Assembly: GCA_902776545.1 (NCBI GenBank)
Contig: CACYQO010000022.1
Location: forward strand, 1 to 64,000
Reading direction: 5' to 3'
Length of the DNA stretch: 64,000 nucleotides
Origin: an uncultured Prevotellaceae bacterium
GTDB taxonomy: Bacteria; Bacteroidota; Bacteroidia; Bacteroidales; Bacteroidaceae
Shown here in pieces: positions 48,910-57,875 of this stretch. The notes under the pieces were generated by a model, which saw only the letters and a list, made by a program, of their open reading frames with translations, had not been told where the DNA came from and did not search any database. How positions within the stretch are numbered: position 1 is the stretch's first letter; the number at the start of each line of letters is the position of its first letter. Position numbers and translations under genes: made by a program.

Positions 48910-50793
48910 TCACAATTTCCGATAGCAGTTTTGACTGGTATGTTCCAGACGACCTTGACGGATGTAGTCATTGATCCACTTGGCCGTGGTACTCTCAGGA
49001 TAGCCTTGCTTCTTGGACATAGCCCGATAGGTCTCTCTGTCAAATGTAACTGGCAGAGCGGCCAACAGCTGCTCCATCTTTCCTTTCTTCGTGACAATCT
49101 CCCCCTGCCAATTAGTAGTGACCTTGCTCTGTGGCAGATGGGCATAGCAATAGACTGTATGGTAGATGAGAACATCGCCCACTGCCATTGCAATATCGAA
49201 ATCATCCCTACTGCATCGTAATACGATTCTACTACCATCCTTTGGAGTCAGTGCAGAAGGATTGGGCATTTCGTCCATGAACCTGATAGAGGTCAGTACC
49301 ATCATAATGCGAAACACAGTGAAGGCCAGACGGCGTACAACACTCTGCATATCATGAGAAATGTCATCGACTACCTCTTGATTCATCTGTCTGAAATGCT
49401 CATTGAACTCCTTGCAGTATTCCTGGGGGATGACGATACGGTAACTGCCACCACGGAAAAAAGACTCGCGTCGTTGCTTGTATAGCTTACCTAACTGGAA
49501 GAATCTATCTCGCAAGGAGTAGCAATCTGAATTGATGTTGGCACTCTCGACAAGGACATCACGGAACTCTGCTTTGAATGGCATGTGATAACAGGTAATA
49601 CGTGAGAAGGTGCCATCCTCAGCCTGAGGTGTCAAAGTGTAGAGCTGTCCAGGCGTTCCAGAAAGACAGATAGCAAGCATCGGTCTCTCGATAACACGAT
49701 ATTCGTCATCCTTTCTGCGGCTCAGGTCGATAGGTTCATGATGATAGCTTTTGCGGATAATGGTGCTATAGTCACCATACTCCGATTTCAGTATGGCGCT
49801 CAGCGTATCACATTCCGTATCGAATATCAGACCTATACCGCCATTGTTGTCCAACTGCTGTATGACGGATGCAGCACTGCTGTTGGTAGGGATGAAGAGT
49901 GTGCGACGGTGTGGGGCTTCATCGATATCGGAAGTATCTTTTTCGCCAGACTTGGACTCGCTTTTACTCTCCTTATATTCTTTCATCAGCTGCTCGGAAG
50001 CTTCACGCAGTTCGTTGTGGATGGGAGCCACAATCTCGCGGCAATATTTCAGTGAGCCTTTGCCCATACCAGCATCGGCCATAACAAAGAAGTATAGCAT
50101 AGGGTGCCAATCATCGTGATTGTACTCACCGACTACATTGTGGAGTGTGGCTGATATGCAAGTCAACGTGCCCATCAGCATCATGTCACGGTCATCTTCG
50201 GAGATGCAGTTGCCCAACACTTCCTTTAGGAAAGGTGGGAGCATGTCGTATATGAAGGCTGGAAAATGAGGAAGGGATTCTTCATCCAAAACCCACTTGG
50301 ATTCTACTATACCCGGCTGGATATTTGGTTTTTTGGATATTTGGTTGCCAGAACCAGAAGTCCAATTATCCAAAGTTCCAACGACTGACTCTTGGATTTC
50401 TTTGGGATTGGAAATGTCAATGCCAGTATCTTTCGCCATCTGAAAGAATGTGGCAATAGTTACACCATCCCCATGTGCTGCCAGGCATTTATTGTATTGC
50501 TTGTCTGCATCGCTGGTGTTATACTCTGCATTCTGCCGACTGACCCGATGGAAGAATCCTCTTCCTGCTTCTTTGAACTCACTTGTAAGAGCAAACCCAA
50601 CTTTCAGCCAGTTGGCATAGCCGTTCGTAATATCTATTCCCTTCTGTTCGATAAGAGATACGATGCGCTCGACCTTGGCTCGGGTGTCTTCGCATGTGGT
50701 GGGATATACTGACGGCACATTACTTGTGTTACTATTCTCTGTATTATTCTTAGAAGGGACATTCTCCCATTCTTCTGGTGAAAAAGTTTTCAT
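48910..50793 (-). CDS. DUF3987 / primase-helicase-like protein
   Basis: 627 residues from ATG 50793 (KTFSPEEW start); a longer frame from 50898 would run far into the upstream gene and begins with non-typical sequence. The N-terminal ~150 residues are a primase-accessory-like segment (GIDITNGYANWLKVGFAL, DADKQYNKCLAAHG). The DUF3987 core (about 170-560) has a P-loop-like ADAGMGKGS (~238). Family members are typical replication proteins of Bacteroidales elements, paired with BT4734/VirE-type proteins. It overlaps that gene by 44 bases. Confidence 0.85.
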   Translation of the reverse strand: MKTFSPEEWENVPSKNNTENSNTSNVPSVYPTTCEDTRAKVERIVSLIEQKGIDITNGYANWLKVGFALTSEFKEAGRGFFHRVSRQNAEYNTSDADKQYNKCLAAHGDGVTIATFFQMAKDTGIDISNPKEIQESVVGTLDNWTSGSGNQISKKPNIQPGIVESKWVLDEESLPHFPAFIYDMLPPFLKEVLGNCISEDDRDMMLMGTLTCISATLHNVVGEYNHDDWHPMLYFFVMADAGMGKGSLKYCREIVAPIHNELREASEQLMKEYKESKSESKSGEKDTSDIDEAPHRRTLFIPTNSSAASVIQQLDNNGGIGLIFDTECDTLSAILKSEYGDYSTIIRKSYHHEPIDLSRRKDDEYRVIERPMLAICLSGTPGQLYTLTPQAEDGTFSRITCYHMPFKAEFRDVLVESANINSDCYSLRDRFFQLGKLYKQRRESFFRGGSYRIVIPQEYCKEFNEHFRQMNQEVVDDISHDMQSVVRRLAFTVFRIMMVLTSIRFMDEMPNPSALTPKDGSRIVLRCSRDDFDIAMAVGDVLIYHTVYCYAHLPQSKVTTNWQGEIVTKKGKMEQLLAALPVTFDRETYRAMSKKQGYPESTTAKWINDYIRQGRLEHTSQNCYRKL

Positions 50794-51388
50794 CTTTGAC
50801 GTTGTTGTACTTAGGGTTAATATAAGCTTCTGGGTCATGTGGAATGAAGCAGGAGCGAGAGATGTCACTACCAGATTTGTCTGGCTCTGGATAACCATTT
50901 GCTACGAGATAGTTGAGCACTGCATTGAAGAAACGGCTATGCTCCCATCCTTTGCGGAATACCTGAATAATCCATTTCAGCCCATCGCCCGAAGGTGAAC
51001 GAAAGAGTAGTTCGGTTTCAAAGCAAGGATCATCGAGCAATCTCTCTTGTAATGAGGGAATGTCAGCCACATGGTCGAAGTCGATACAAAGCAAATCGGA
51101 CTGCTGCAACAGGCCGTCCTTGTTTCGATTATGGAAGATACCAGAAAATGTGCAAAAGTCGAAGTTCTCAGCTTTGTACTTCCGTGCCTGGTCTTTGCTC
51201 GTGATGGAGCGCAACATCTCTGTTTGCTTCTTCGCATACGGGCCAACGATGTAGCGGTAGATGTCAGGAATGCTGATGCAGCGCAAAGGATCCGTGTTGC
51301 GGATAGGCTTTCGAAAGAAGGAGAAAGATAGTAGTTCTCCCTCCTTGACTCCGAAAAACTCCTCATAGATAGAAAGGTGGTCACACAT
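50750..51388 (-). CDS. BT4734/VirE N-terminal-type protein
   Basis: 212 residues. A BT4734-like domain covers most of it: CTFSGIFHNRNKDGLLQQSDLLCIDFDH, FRSPSGDGLKWII, SDISRSCFIPHDPEAYINP. It resembles archaeo-eukaryotic primase-like folds (D-x-D, H residues). In this genus such genes precede DUF3987 genes and act in element replication. It overlaps the HTH gene upstream by 8 bases and the DUF3987 gene by 44. Confidence 0.88.
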   Translation of the reverse strand: MCDHLSIYEEFFGVKEGELLSFSFFRKPIRNTDPLRCISIPDIYRYIVGPYAKKQTEMLRSITSKDQARKYKAENFDFCTFSGIFHNRNKDGLLQQSDLLCIDFDHVADIPSLQERLLDDPCFETELLFRSPSGDGLKWIIQVFRKGWEHSRFFNAVLNYLVANGYPEPDKSGSDISRSCFIPHDPEAYINPKYNNVKDENFFTRRMGECPF

Positions 51389-51758
51389 GGTTTCGTGTCA
51401 CCTCCTTTCTACCTTTGGGGTTGTTTGACACATACGCACGAGCTTCATCGTAAATGTCGTTGACAGATTTACGAGTGGTCTGCATTAGCCAGTTGTCGAT
51501 TTCCGACTTACGGAAGATGATGCTCTTGCCATTCTTGTGGAAGGGAATGGTACGGTTGCTCGTCCAACCATAAACGGTCTGCTCGGCTGGATGGTTTGGA
51601 AGGTAGTTGCAAAGGTCTTGCAACGAGAACCAGGCATCTGCCTCTACGTCGTTGTTTGACTGCAGAGCTTCGAACTTCTGTTCAAGCGTCTCCAACTTCT
51701 CTAAGATGCTTGCCAAAAGCTGCGGCATTGCATCGAATGATGGTACTGTTGTACACAT
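51381..51758 (-). CDS. HTH_17-type DNA-binding protein of island A
   Basis: 125 residues. N-terminal coiled helix (LLASILEKLETLEQKFEAL), then HTH: WFSLQDLCNYLPNHPAEQTVYGWTSNRTIPFHK, with an RKSEIDNWL segment. Homologous to 31877-32230 in island B. A TACTTTTG box lies 68 bases upstream (51826-51833). First gene of the replication/mobilisation operon; likely regulator or excisionase-like factor. Confidence 0.78.
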   Translation of the reverse strand: MCTTVPSFDAMPQLLASILEKLETLEQKFEALQSNNDVEADAWFSLQDLCNYLPNHPAEQTVYGWTSNRTIPFHKNGKSIIFRKSEIDNWLMQTTRKSVNDIYDEARAYVSNNPKGRKEVTRNHV

Positions 51759-51825
51759 ATTAATGATGTTTTAAGTTGGCTGCAGCGATATGCTACAGTC
51801 ACTCTCTTTGGTAAGAAAGCGACTG

Positions 51826-51833
51826 CAAAAGTA
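51826..51833 (-). promoter_or_regulatory. -7 box of the replication operon of island A
   Basis: TACTTTTG on the minus strand, 68 bases before ATG 51758. The remainder of the 366-base gap 51759-52124 contains AT-rich sequence and the hairpin at 52038-52065 only. Confidence 0.55.
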
Positions 51834-52037
51834 TCGTAAAAAGGAATGGTGATTTGGGCATGATTCAGGGCATAAAAGGAACATGCTTATCATAACCTCA
51901 TCTTCTTTGTATCATGCTGATTATCAGCAATAATAAAAGCAAAAGATATGGAAAATAATTTCGTTATGGCATCGTTATGATTGGTATCATATCCTTGTCA
52001 TAATGGAAATCGGCAAAAAATGGGCAAATATGAAGAA

Positions 52038-52065
52038 AGCCACTCACACATGAATGTGAATGGCT
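52038..52065 (-). terminator. terminator of the island A recombinase
   Basis: AGCCACTCACA (52038-52048) against TGTGAATGGCT (52055-52065), one mismatch in 11, loop 6. It lies 60 bases after the recombinase stop. The T tract is poor, so moderate confidence. Confidence 0.55.
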
Positions 52066-52124
52066 ATGGATGTGAACAACGTAAAAGATACTGTATGCTT
52101 AGACCTATGGTAGCGGAATACGAA

Positions 52125-53414
52125 CTATTTGTCCTTGGAATCGTTGTGAGTTCCAATTATGTCGTCAGTGAGGGTGATTTGGATGGCATCAGCGGCAGCA
52201 TCTTTCTTTGCATCAACTATCTTGGCATAGATTTGAGTAGTTGTTACCTTCTTATGGCCGAGCATCTTGCTGACAGTATAGATGTCCGTGCCATTAGTCA
52301 ACTGCAAGGTAGCATAGGTATGGCGAAAACAGTGAAAGGTGATGTGCTTGGTGATACCAGATGCTTCTATCCATCGTTTCACAGGTCGGTTAATCCATGA
52401 TGGGTCTTGTAGCCCTTCAAAAACAAGTCGGTCTGCATCTCCTCGTTCACCACATAAGGAATATGCCTGATCAGAAATTGGCATATACTCTACACCCTTG
52501 GTTTTCTGTTGAGTAAAATGGAGCTGGTAATGTTCCTTGTCTTTCACAATATCACGCCACTTTAGCTGTTTGATGTCACTATGACGTAATCCTGTCAAGG
52601 CAGAAAATAAGGCTGCTCTTTTGAGGATTTCGCTATCGCATGGTGTGGCTGCCAGTTGGTTGAGTTCTTCCAATGTCAGGTACTCGCGCTGGCTTTCCTC
52701 GTAGTATATGTTCTTAACTTTGGCTGCAAGGTCAATGGTCAAGTAGCCATCAATGAAGGCTTGGTGGAGACCAGCCTTGAATATCGAGAAATAGGTCGAG
52801 GCGGTATTGGCTGATATGGTTCCTGTCTTACTGCCACCTTGGGGTGCGTTGATAAGATAATCCTTGTAGTCTTCGATGAGATTCAGGTCGATGCTACCAA
52901 ATAGAAGCGGCTTCCCACCTGTATATAACTTCAGAAGTGCAAGTTCACGATTCCAATTGACTTGAATGGACTTGGAACTGTTCTTGTGTCGTTTCTCCTT
53001 CAGTTCTGCGAAATACTGAATGAAGTCGCACTTTGACCTTTCGTTTTGTGCAGCTTGCTCTGCCTCCGTATCTGTGTACAAAGCCTGATTGTCGTATTCG
53101 TGCTGACGAAGGTCACGTACTTTGTCGGCAAAGATACAAGCCTCCTGGTCTTTTTGTGAGCGGCACATGATGATTCCATTGGTATCACGCTTGGGACGAT
53201 AGTATGCCTTGCCATCGGATAATGTTCTTCCAGAACTATTCTTATCAAAGATGGGGGTCGTTATATAGCGACCAAGTGGCTCATGCTTGCGAAGTGGTTT
53301 GTCTTTGCCAGGCTCAAAGACAGGAAAACTTTCAATGAGCAATGACCACTGCTCTTTGTATTCGGATTTGCGGAGTATTACCTTGAATACCGTACGCTTC
53401 ATAGGAGTCTTCAT
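52125..53414 (-). CDS. tyrosine recombinase (integrase) of island A
   Basis: 429 residues from ATG 53414, overlapping the HTH gene stop by 4 bases. Catalytic residues in place: R of TGLRHSD, HxxR of FHCFRHTYATLQL, H of MLGHKKVTTT and Y of QIYAKI. Clearly homologous to the island B recombinase over its whole length. Both enzymes use the same core TTCGAGGAGGT at the dnaK 3' end, as the three core copies show. It lies 710 bases from the dnaK end. Confidence 0.93.
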   Translation of the reverse strand: MKTPMKRTVFKVILRKSEYKEQWSLLIESFPVFEPGKDKPLRKHEPLGRYITTPIFDKNSSGRTLSDGKAYYRPKRDTNGIIMCRSQKDQEACIFADKVRDLRQHEYDNQALYTDTEAEQAAQNERSKCDFIQYFAELKEKRHKNSSKSIQVNWNRELALLKLYTGGKPLLFGSIDLNLIEDYKDYLINAPQGGSKTGTISANTASTYFSIFKAGLHQAFIDGYLTIDLAAKVKNIYYEESQREYLTLEELNQLAATPCDSEILKRAALFSALTGLRHSDIKQLKWRDIVKDKEHYQLHFTQQKTKGVEYMPISDQAYSLCGERGDADRLVFEGLQDPSWINRPVKRWIEASGITKHITFHCFRHTYATLQLTNGTDIYTVSKMLGHKKVTTTQIYAKIVDAKKDAAADAIQITLTDDIIGTHNDSKDK

Positions 53415-53974
53415 AACTTGATGGATTTATAAAGTTTATCGATTTCTGATTTTGGAGCGTAAACATAGTTACCTATCTGTCGGGTAGGGATGGAAAACTT
53501 GCGTATATGCGCCCATACGGATGAATCATGAATTCTGAACTTCTTCGAGATTTCTCCGATGGTATAGCAATTCTCTGGTTCCATATTATAGGTCTTAGGG
53601 ATAGGCTTCTGGGCTGCCTTCCTTACCTTCTTTCTCCTTGGATAACGCTGTTCAAGGTCAGCACGATTCAACCTCAGTTGCTTTGTGCCAAGGTTGACAG
53701 ACGGAATCTTGCCCTTGCGAATCTCGCGATACAAGGTATCACGTTCTACGCAATAAATGGCAACGGCTTCCTGAACAGAAAGGAACTCTCTGATTTCTGG
53801 AATCTCTTTCGCCAATTGCTCATACTTGGCTTCTTTAGCCTCTCGATCCTTCTTCCTTTTGTAGGCAACATCGGAGCATTGTTTGGAACAATACACCGAG
53901 TCGATGGTGCGTATCTGGAACACCGCACCACAGATAGGGCATTTTCTTCTGATTTCGTATTTCGCTTGTGCCAT
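53411..53974 (-). CDS. zinc-ribbon / HTH protein paired with the island A recombinase
   Basis: 187 residues. N-terminal zinc ribbon (CPICGAVF...YCSKQC), HTH at about 65-105 (LSVQEAVAIYCVERDTLYREIRKGKIP), second HTH at about 138-182, ending in YVYAPKSEIDKLYKS. Counterpart of 33733-34287. It overlaps the recombinase start by 4 bases, which suggests coupled translation. A TAAATTTG box lies about 75 bases upstream (54050-54057). Confidence 0.82.
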   Translation of the reverse strand: MAQAKYEIRRKCPICGAVFQIRTIDSVYCSKQCSDVAYKRKKDREAKEAKYEQLAKEIPEIREFLSVQEAVAIYCVERDTLYREIRKGKIPSVNLGTKQLRLNRADLEQRYPRRKKVRKAAQKPIPKTYNMEPENCYTIGEISKKFRIHDSSVWAHIRKFSIPTRQIGNYVYAPKSEIDKLYKSIKL

Positions 53975-54049
53975 ATATTATATATAATAAGGTATATTAT
54001 TACATTTGTTGAACTTCACCGACCAATGTGTCGCGTAAACGATTTGGTG

Positions 54050-54057
54050 CAAATTTA
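54050..54057 (-). promoter_or_regulatory. -7 box of the island A HTH/recombinase operon
   Basis: TAAATTTG on the minus strand, matching TAnnTTTG, 75 bases before ATG 53974. Confidence 0.5.
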
Positions 54058-54107
54058 CGATAAAAATCCGAAATCAGAGCCAAATATACAAAGTTTAACT
54101 AAAAACA

Positions 54108-54142
54108 AAATCCCGCATAACTACTTGAGTTATACGGGATTT
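54108..54142 (-). terminator. dnaK terminator supplied by island A
   Basis: Stem AAATCCCG-C-ATAACT against AGTTAT-A-CGGGATTT with a 5-base loop, followed on the minus strand by TTTTGTTTTTAG. It lies 30 bases beyond the dnaK stop. The sequence differs from the chromosomal terminator (12805-12836), so the island brings its own. Confidence 0.85.
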
Positions 54143-54172
54143 CTATAATTGCTTGTTATTTGCTTATCAAAC

Positions 54173-56092
54173 TTACTTCACCTCCTCGAAGTCGGCGTCC
54201 TGAATGTCCTCGGGCTTCGGACCGGCATTCTGCTGGGACTGCTGCTGACCGCCAGTGAACTGGTCACCGCCGGGCTGGCCTGCGGCACCGCTCTGGGCGT
54301 ACATCTGCTGGGAAGCAGTCTGCCAAGCCTGGTTGAGGGCTGCGATGGCTGAGTCGATGGCGTTGATGTCACCAGCCTTGTGGGCATCCTTCAGCTGCTG
54401 GAGAGCCTGCTCGATGGCGGGCTTGTGCTGAGCGGGGATCTTGTCGCCGAGCTCCTGAAGCTGGTTCTCGGTCTGGAAGATCATTGAGTCAGCCTGGTTC
54501 AGCTTATCTACACGCTCACGCTCACGCTTGTCGTTCTCGGCATTCTGCTCGGCCTCGGCCTTCATGCGGTTGATCTCGTCCTGTGACAGACCAGACGAAG
54601 CCTCGATGCGGATGGCCTGCTCCTTACCTGTGGCCTTATCCTTGGCGCTGACCTTCAGGATACCGTTGGCATCGATGTCGAAGGTGACCTCAATCTGAGG
54701 AATACCACGACGGGCGGGAGCGATACCTGTGAGGTTGAACTGGCCGATAGACTTATTCTGGGCTGCCATCGGACGCTCACCCTGGAGCACATGGATGGTC
54801 ACCTCGGTCTGGTTGTCGGCTGCCGTCGAGAATGTCTCACTCTTCTTGCAGGGGATGGTCGTGTTGGCCTCGATGAGCTTGGTCATCACACCGCCCATCG
54901 TCTCGATACCCAGCGTCAGCGGGGTCACGTCGAGCAGCACGATGTCACCCACACCGCCTTCCTTATTCAGGATAGCACCCTGGATGGCTGCACCTACGGC
55001 CACCACCTCGTCGGGGTTCACACCCTTTGAAGGCTCCTTGCCGAAGTAGTTCTTCACCAGCGTCTGAACAGCGGGGATACGGCTTGAACCACCCACGAGG
55101 ATCACTTCGTCGATATCGGCTGTGGTCAGCTTGGCATCAGCGATGGCCTTCTGACAAGGAGACAGACAAGCCTGAATCAGATCGTGAGCCAGCTGCTCGA
55201 ACTTGGCACGGGTGAGAGTCTTCACCAAGTGCTTGGGCACACCACCTACCGGCATGATATACGGCAGGTTGATCTCTGTCGAAGTAGAAGAAGAAAGTTC
55301 GATCTTAGCCTTCTCGGCAGCCTCCTTCAGACGCTGCATAGCCATCGGGTCGTTCCTCAGATCGGCACCCTCGTCGTTTCTGAACTCCTGCACGAGCCAG
55401 TCGATGATAGCCTGGTCGAAGTCGTCACCACCGAGGTGGGTGTCACCATTGGTAGAGAGCACCTCGAACACACCGCCACCGAACTCCAGGATGGAGATAT
55501 CGAACGTACCACCACCGAGGTCGAACACGGCGATCTTCATATCCTTGTTGGCCTTGTCGACGCCGTATGCCAGAGCGGCAGCTGTCGGCTCGTTGACGAT
55601 ACGCTTCACGTTGAGGCCTGCAATCTGACCAGCCTCCTTCGTGGCCTGACGCTGAGAGTCAGAGAAGTAGGCAGGCACGGTGATGACGGCATCGGTCACC
55701 TCCTGTCCGAGATAATCCTCGGCGGTCTTCTTCATCTTCTGAAGCACCATAGCCGAAATCTCCTGCGGGGTGTACTTACGGCCGTTGATGTCTACACGGG
55801 GATAGCCGCCCTCATTCACTACTGAATAAGGTACACGAGAAATCTCCTTCTCGGTCTGCTGCCAGTTCTCACCCATAAAACGCTTGATAGAGTACACGGT
55901 GTTCTTCGGGTTGGTGATGGCCTGACGCTTAGCAGGGTCACCGATCTTACGCTCACCGTTTTCCACAAAACCAATCACAGAGGGAGTCGTACGCTTGCCC
56001 TCGCTGTTGGCAATCACTACAGGCTCGTTACCCTCGAAGACGGCAACGCAGCTGTTGGTAGTTCCTAAATCAATTCCAATAATCTTTCCCAT
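54173..56092 (-). CDS. dnaK: molecular chaperone DnaK (Hsp70)
   Basis: 639 residues. The full set of Hsp70 signatures is present: [13 protein letters not shown] (residues ~6-18), [33 protein letters not shown] and [11 protein letters not shown], followed by the substrate-binding domain ([14 protein letters not shown]) and the helical lid, ending in the acidic tail DADFEEVK. The last residues and the stop codon are provided by the integrated island, which restores FEEVK. The intergenic region upstream carries a large inverted repeat. Role: ATP-dependent protein folding with DnaJ and GrpE in the cytoplasm. It is now separated from its former neighbour gltS by about 41 kb. Confidence 0.98.
   Translation of the reverse strand: MGKIIGIDLGTTNSCVAVFEGNEPVVIANSEGKRTTPSVIGFVENGERKIGDPAKRQAITNPKNTVYSIKRFMGENWQQTEKEISRVPYSVVNEGGYPRVDINGRKYTPQEISAMVLQKMKKTAEDYLGQEVTDAVITVPAYFSDSQRQATKEAGQIAGLNVKRIVNEPTAAALAYGVDKANKDMKIAVFDLGGGTFDISILEFGGGVFEVLSTNGDTHLGGDDFDQAIIDWLVQEFRNDEGADLRNDPMAMQRLKEAAEKAKIELSSSTSTEINLPYIMPVGGVPKHLVKTLTRAKFEQLAHDLIQACLSPCQKAIADAKLTTADIDEVILVGGSSRIPAVQTLVKNYFGKEPSKGVNPDEVVAVGAAIQGAILNKEGGVGDIVLLDVTPLTLGIETMGGVMTKLIEANTTIPCKKSETFSTAADNQTEVTIHVLQGERPMAAQNKSIGQFNLTGIAPARRGIPQIEVTFDIDANGILKVSAKDKATGKEQAIRIEASSGLSQDEINRMKAEAEQNAENDKRERERVDKLNQADSMIFQTENQLQELGDKIPAQHKPAIEQALQQLKDAHKAGDINAIDSAIAALNQAWQTASQQMYAQSGAAGQPGGDQFTGGQQQSQQNAGPKPEDIQDADFEEVK
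54177..54191. other. attachment site at the dnaK 3' end (island A end)
   Basis: Minus strand TTC GAG GAG GTG AAG TAA: the present dnaK ending FEEVK-stop. Core 54180-54190 TTCGAGGAGGT shared with 34510-34520 and 12864-12874. Codons after the core (GTG AAG TAA here, GTT AAG TGA at the junction, GTT AAA TAA at the outer end) differ but encode the same residues. Confidence 0.88.
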
Positions 56093-56154
56093 AATTCTTA
56101 TTATTTTTAATTAATACTCAATGTTAAATTGGACAAAAATCCGCAAACGGAGTG

Positions 56155-56171
56155 AGCAAACCGTATGCCAA
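56155..56171 (-). promoter_or_regulatory. possible sigma-54-like promoter for dnaK
   Basis: Minus strand TTGGCAT-ACGGT-TTGCT has GG and GC spaced by 10 bases, as sigma-54 -24/-12 elements have, about 65 bases upstream of the dnaK ATG. It overlaps one arm of the inverted repeat 56164-56219. The sequence also resembles a housekeeping -7 box with one extra base (TA-CGG-TTTG). Tentative. Confidence 0.25.
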
Positions 56172-56219
56172 AATGGCCTTTAGTATAAAAAAATGTCTTC
56201 TTCACGTCATTTTGGCATA
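56164..56219. promoter_or_regulatory. 12-bp inverted repeat between dnaK and the divergent gene
   Basis: TATGCCAAAATG (56164-56175) and CATTTTGGCATA (56208-56219) are exact reverse complements, 32 bases apart, in the divergent intergenic region. Candidate operator for dnaK or its neighbour. The sequence does not match CIRCE as I know it. Confidence 0.5.
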
Positions 56220-56225
56220 AATTAT

Positions 56226-56256
56226 TTTGTTATATTTCAAAATTGTGCTAACTTTG
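56226..56256 (+). promoter_or_regulatory. promoter of the 56291 gene
   Basis: TTTG (56226-56229), exactly 19 bases, TAACTTTG (56249-56256): full match to the Bacteroidota -33/-7 promoter. It lies about 34 bases before ATG 56291. Confidence 0.8.
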
Positions 56257-56290
56257 CACACAGAATTCTTTATTTTAACGACCGTAAGTA

Positions 56291-57718
56291 ATGAAAAAAG
56301 CTTTTTTGACAACATGTGTGGCGTTTCTCTTTCTGACAGCCACCGCCCAGGAGAATCCCTATATTGTGAAGACTCGTGGGGCCAAGCAGAAAGCGCAAAT
56401 GGAATTGGCTGGCGATTCCATCCTTAACCAATTAGAAGATGAAACAGCTCGTGATTTCATCAGTGACAATTTCAGGTTCTACAGTCTCTGCGACTGGCAG
56501 GAAGGTATGAAATTCATGGTAATGCCTGAGAAGTATGACCTGGTGGTGAAGACATTTGCCGACGCTGCCACAGGCAAGGACGTGAGCAGTATGTCGCTGC
56601 GTCACAAAATTATGATCTACAAGGGGCATGACGAGAGTTCCGACGGTCATCACCGCGTCAACTTCTATTGTCCTGACAACGACAAAGACTATTATTACGA
56701 GATTCCAAGCGGCTCGTTCGACGACTATTGCTATAACAAGCTTGGCGTGCCTACGCTGGCTTATTTAGGTGATGTGGACATTGCCCGTGACAAGCTGATG
56801 GGAAGGACGATGTACACGAAGTCGCAGTACTATCGTATCGATACCGAGTATGACGGCGACGGATTCATGGATGTGACCGTCGACAAGGACATGGAGGTGA
56901 AAGTGGTCGCCGTGGGTGTCGGCACGCGTGCCTATCCTGTGAAGATCATCGTTGAGGACAGGGATGGCAACGAATTCTATCAGAACGTGGCCATCTCGAA
57001 GACCAACTGTGGTATGCGCGACGACGAATTCATCATGGACAACGCCAAGTATCTGTTCGGCAACTCGTTTGAGCTGGTGGATGACATTATGGCAGTGAAC
57101 AGCTATAACTACAAGGCCTACATTGGTCGTGAGGTTCATACGAAGTTCCCCACCACGATGCTCAACGAGGCCACAAAGAAGGTGCAGAATATTCCGCGTA
57201 TGATCGGTTTCCAGATTGTATCCCTCACTCCGCATAAGAATGACACGAAGTTCACGGCTCAGCTCAAACATTCCATCCTGGGTACCTATTTCTATAAGGA
57301 TGTGACGCTCGACCAGAAGGGCATCACGGGTACCTCGAAGGACTTCGAGAAGGAGCCTGACGACTACTTCTCTTATCTCTTCGCCCCAGGCCCTGGTAAG
57401 AAGATTGAGACCACCGAAGGTAGCCGCAGCATGATCCGTATGGGTCACGTCAGTGTTGGATTCACAGAAGATGAGGTGATGCTGGCCGCTGGTGAGCCAG
57501 ACGATGTTAAGCATGGTGAGAACGGTCTGTACACCTGGATATTCAAGCGTTCGAACAACAAACTGCTGTATGTGGACTTCAACGGCTCTGGCATCGTGCA
57601 GAAGTATTACACAAAGGACGGTCCTAAGGCTAAGTCAGCAAGCAGGGGTAGGGCTACCACAACGAAGAAAAAGAGTTCATCGAGCAGCTGGAAGAACGGC
57701 AATGGTACTCCTCTGTAA
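56291..57718 (+). CDS. secreted hypothetical protein with SmpA/BamE-like C-terminus
   Basis: 475 residues. The signal peptide ends at TATAQ-EN. No lipobox, so it should be periplasmic or surface-exposed. The middle part is unrecognised and beta-rich. Residues about 380-440 (MGHVSVGFTEDEVMLAAGEPDDV, YTWIFKRSNNKLLYVDFNGSGIVQKYY) follow the SmpA/OmlA (BamE-like) pattern of a conserved 'turn-helix-GxP' then strands. The C-terminal tail is lysine- and serine-rich. Transcribed divergently from dnaK with a strong promoter; ends at a 7-bp array and a terminator. Function unknown. Confidence 0.75.
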   Translation: MKKAFLTTCVAFLFLTATAQENPYIVKTRGAKQKAQMELAGDSILNQLEDETARDFISDNFRFYSLCDWQEGMKFMVMPEKYDLVVKTFADAATGKDVSSMSLRHKIMIYKGHDESSDGHHRVNFYCPDNDKDYYYEIPSGSFDDYCYNKLGVPTLAYLGDVDIARDKLMGRTMYTKSQYYRIDTEYDGDGFMDVTVDKDMEVKVVAVGVGTRAYPVKIIVEDRDGNEFYQNVAISKTNCGMRDDEFIMDNAKYLFGNSFELVDDIMAVNSYNYKAYIGREVHTKFPTTMLNEATKKVQNIPRMIGFQIVSLTPHKNDTKFTAQLKHSILGTYFYKDVTLDQKGITGTSKDFEKEPDDYFSYLFAPGPGKKIETTEGSRSMIRMGHVSVGFTEDEVMLAAGEPDDVKHGENGLYTWIFKRSNNKLLYVDFNGSGIVQKYYTKDGPKAKSASRGRATTTKKKSSSSSWKNGNGTPL

Positions 57719-57721
57719 GAC

Positions 57722-57749
57722 ATTGAACATTGAAGATTGAACATTGAAG
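57722..57749. repeat. 7-bp tandem array (ATTGAAC/ATTGAAG)
   Basis: Four 7-bp units, nearly the same as those at 401-428 some 57 kb away, located between the stop of the secreted protein and its terminator. Confidence 0.85.
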
Positions 57750-57778
57750 ATTACTGACAGACTGTCAGAATAGATAAA

Positions 57779-57808
57779 AAAGCCGCTCCTCGATTGAGAA
57801 GCGGCTTT
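57779..57808. terminator. bidirectional terminator between the secreted protein and recA
   Basis: AAAGCCGCT/AGCGGCTTT stem with an inner CTC/GAG pair and loop GATT, T-rich on the plus strand (GTTTG) and A-rich before it. Serves both convergent genes. Confidence 0.8.
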
Positions 57809-57813
57809 GTTTG

Positions 57814-57865
57814 AGGCGGATCAGACCACCCCGCCCTTCGGGCACCCCTCCTAACTTAGGAGGGG
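57814..57865. repeat. REP-like palindromic element after recA
   Basis: GCCCTTCGGGC hairpin followed by CCCCTCCTAA-C-TTAGGAGGGG (57845-57865). I recall similar palindromic elements dispersed in Bacteroidales genomes; no second copy lies in this window. Confidence 0.4.
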
Positions 57866-57875
57866 AAGAAGATAC

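Noticed and set aside
13407..54190. A DNA methyltransferase to complete DISARM or a restriction system.
   Set aside because: No protein here shows the usual methyltransferase motifs (DPPY/NPPY or PC with FxGxG). It may lie elsewhere in the genome or be absent.
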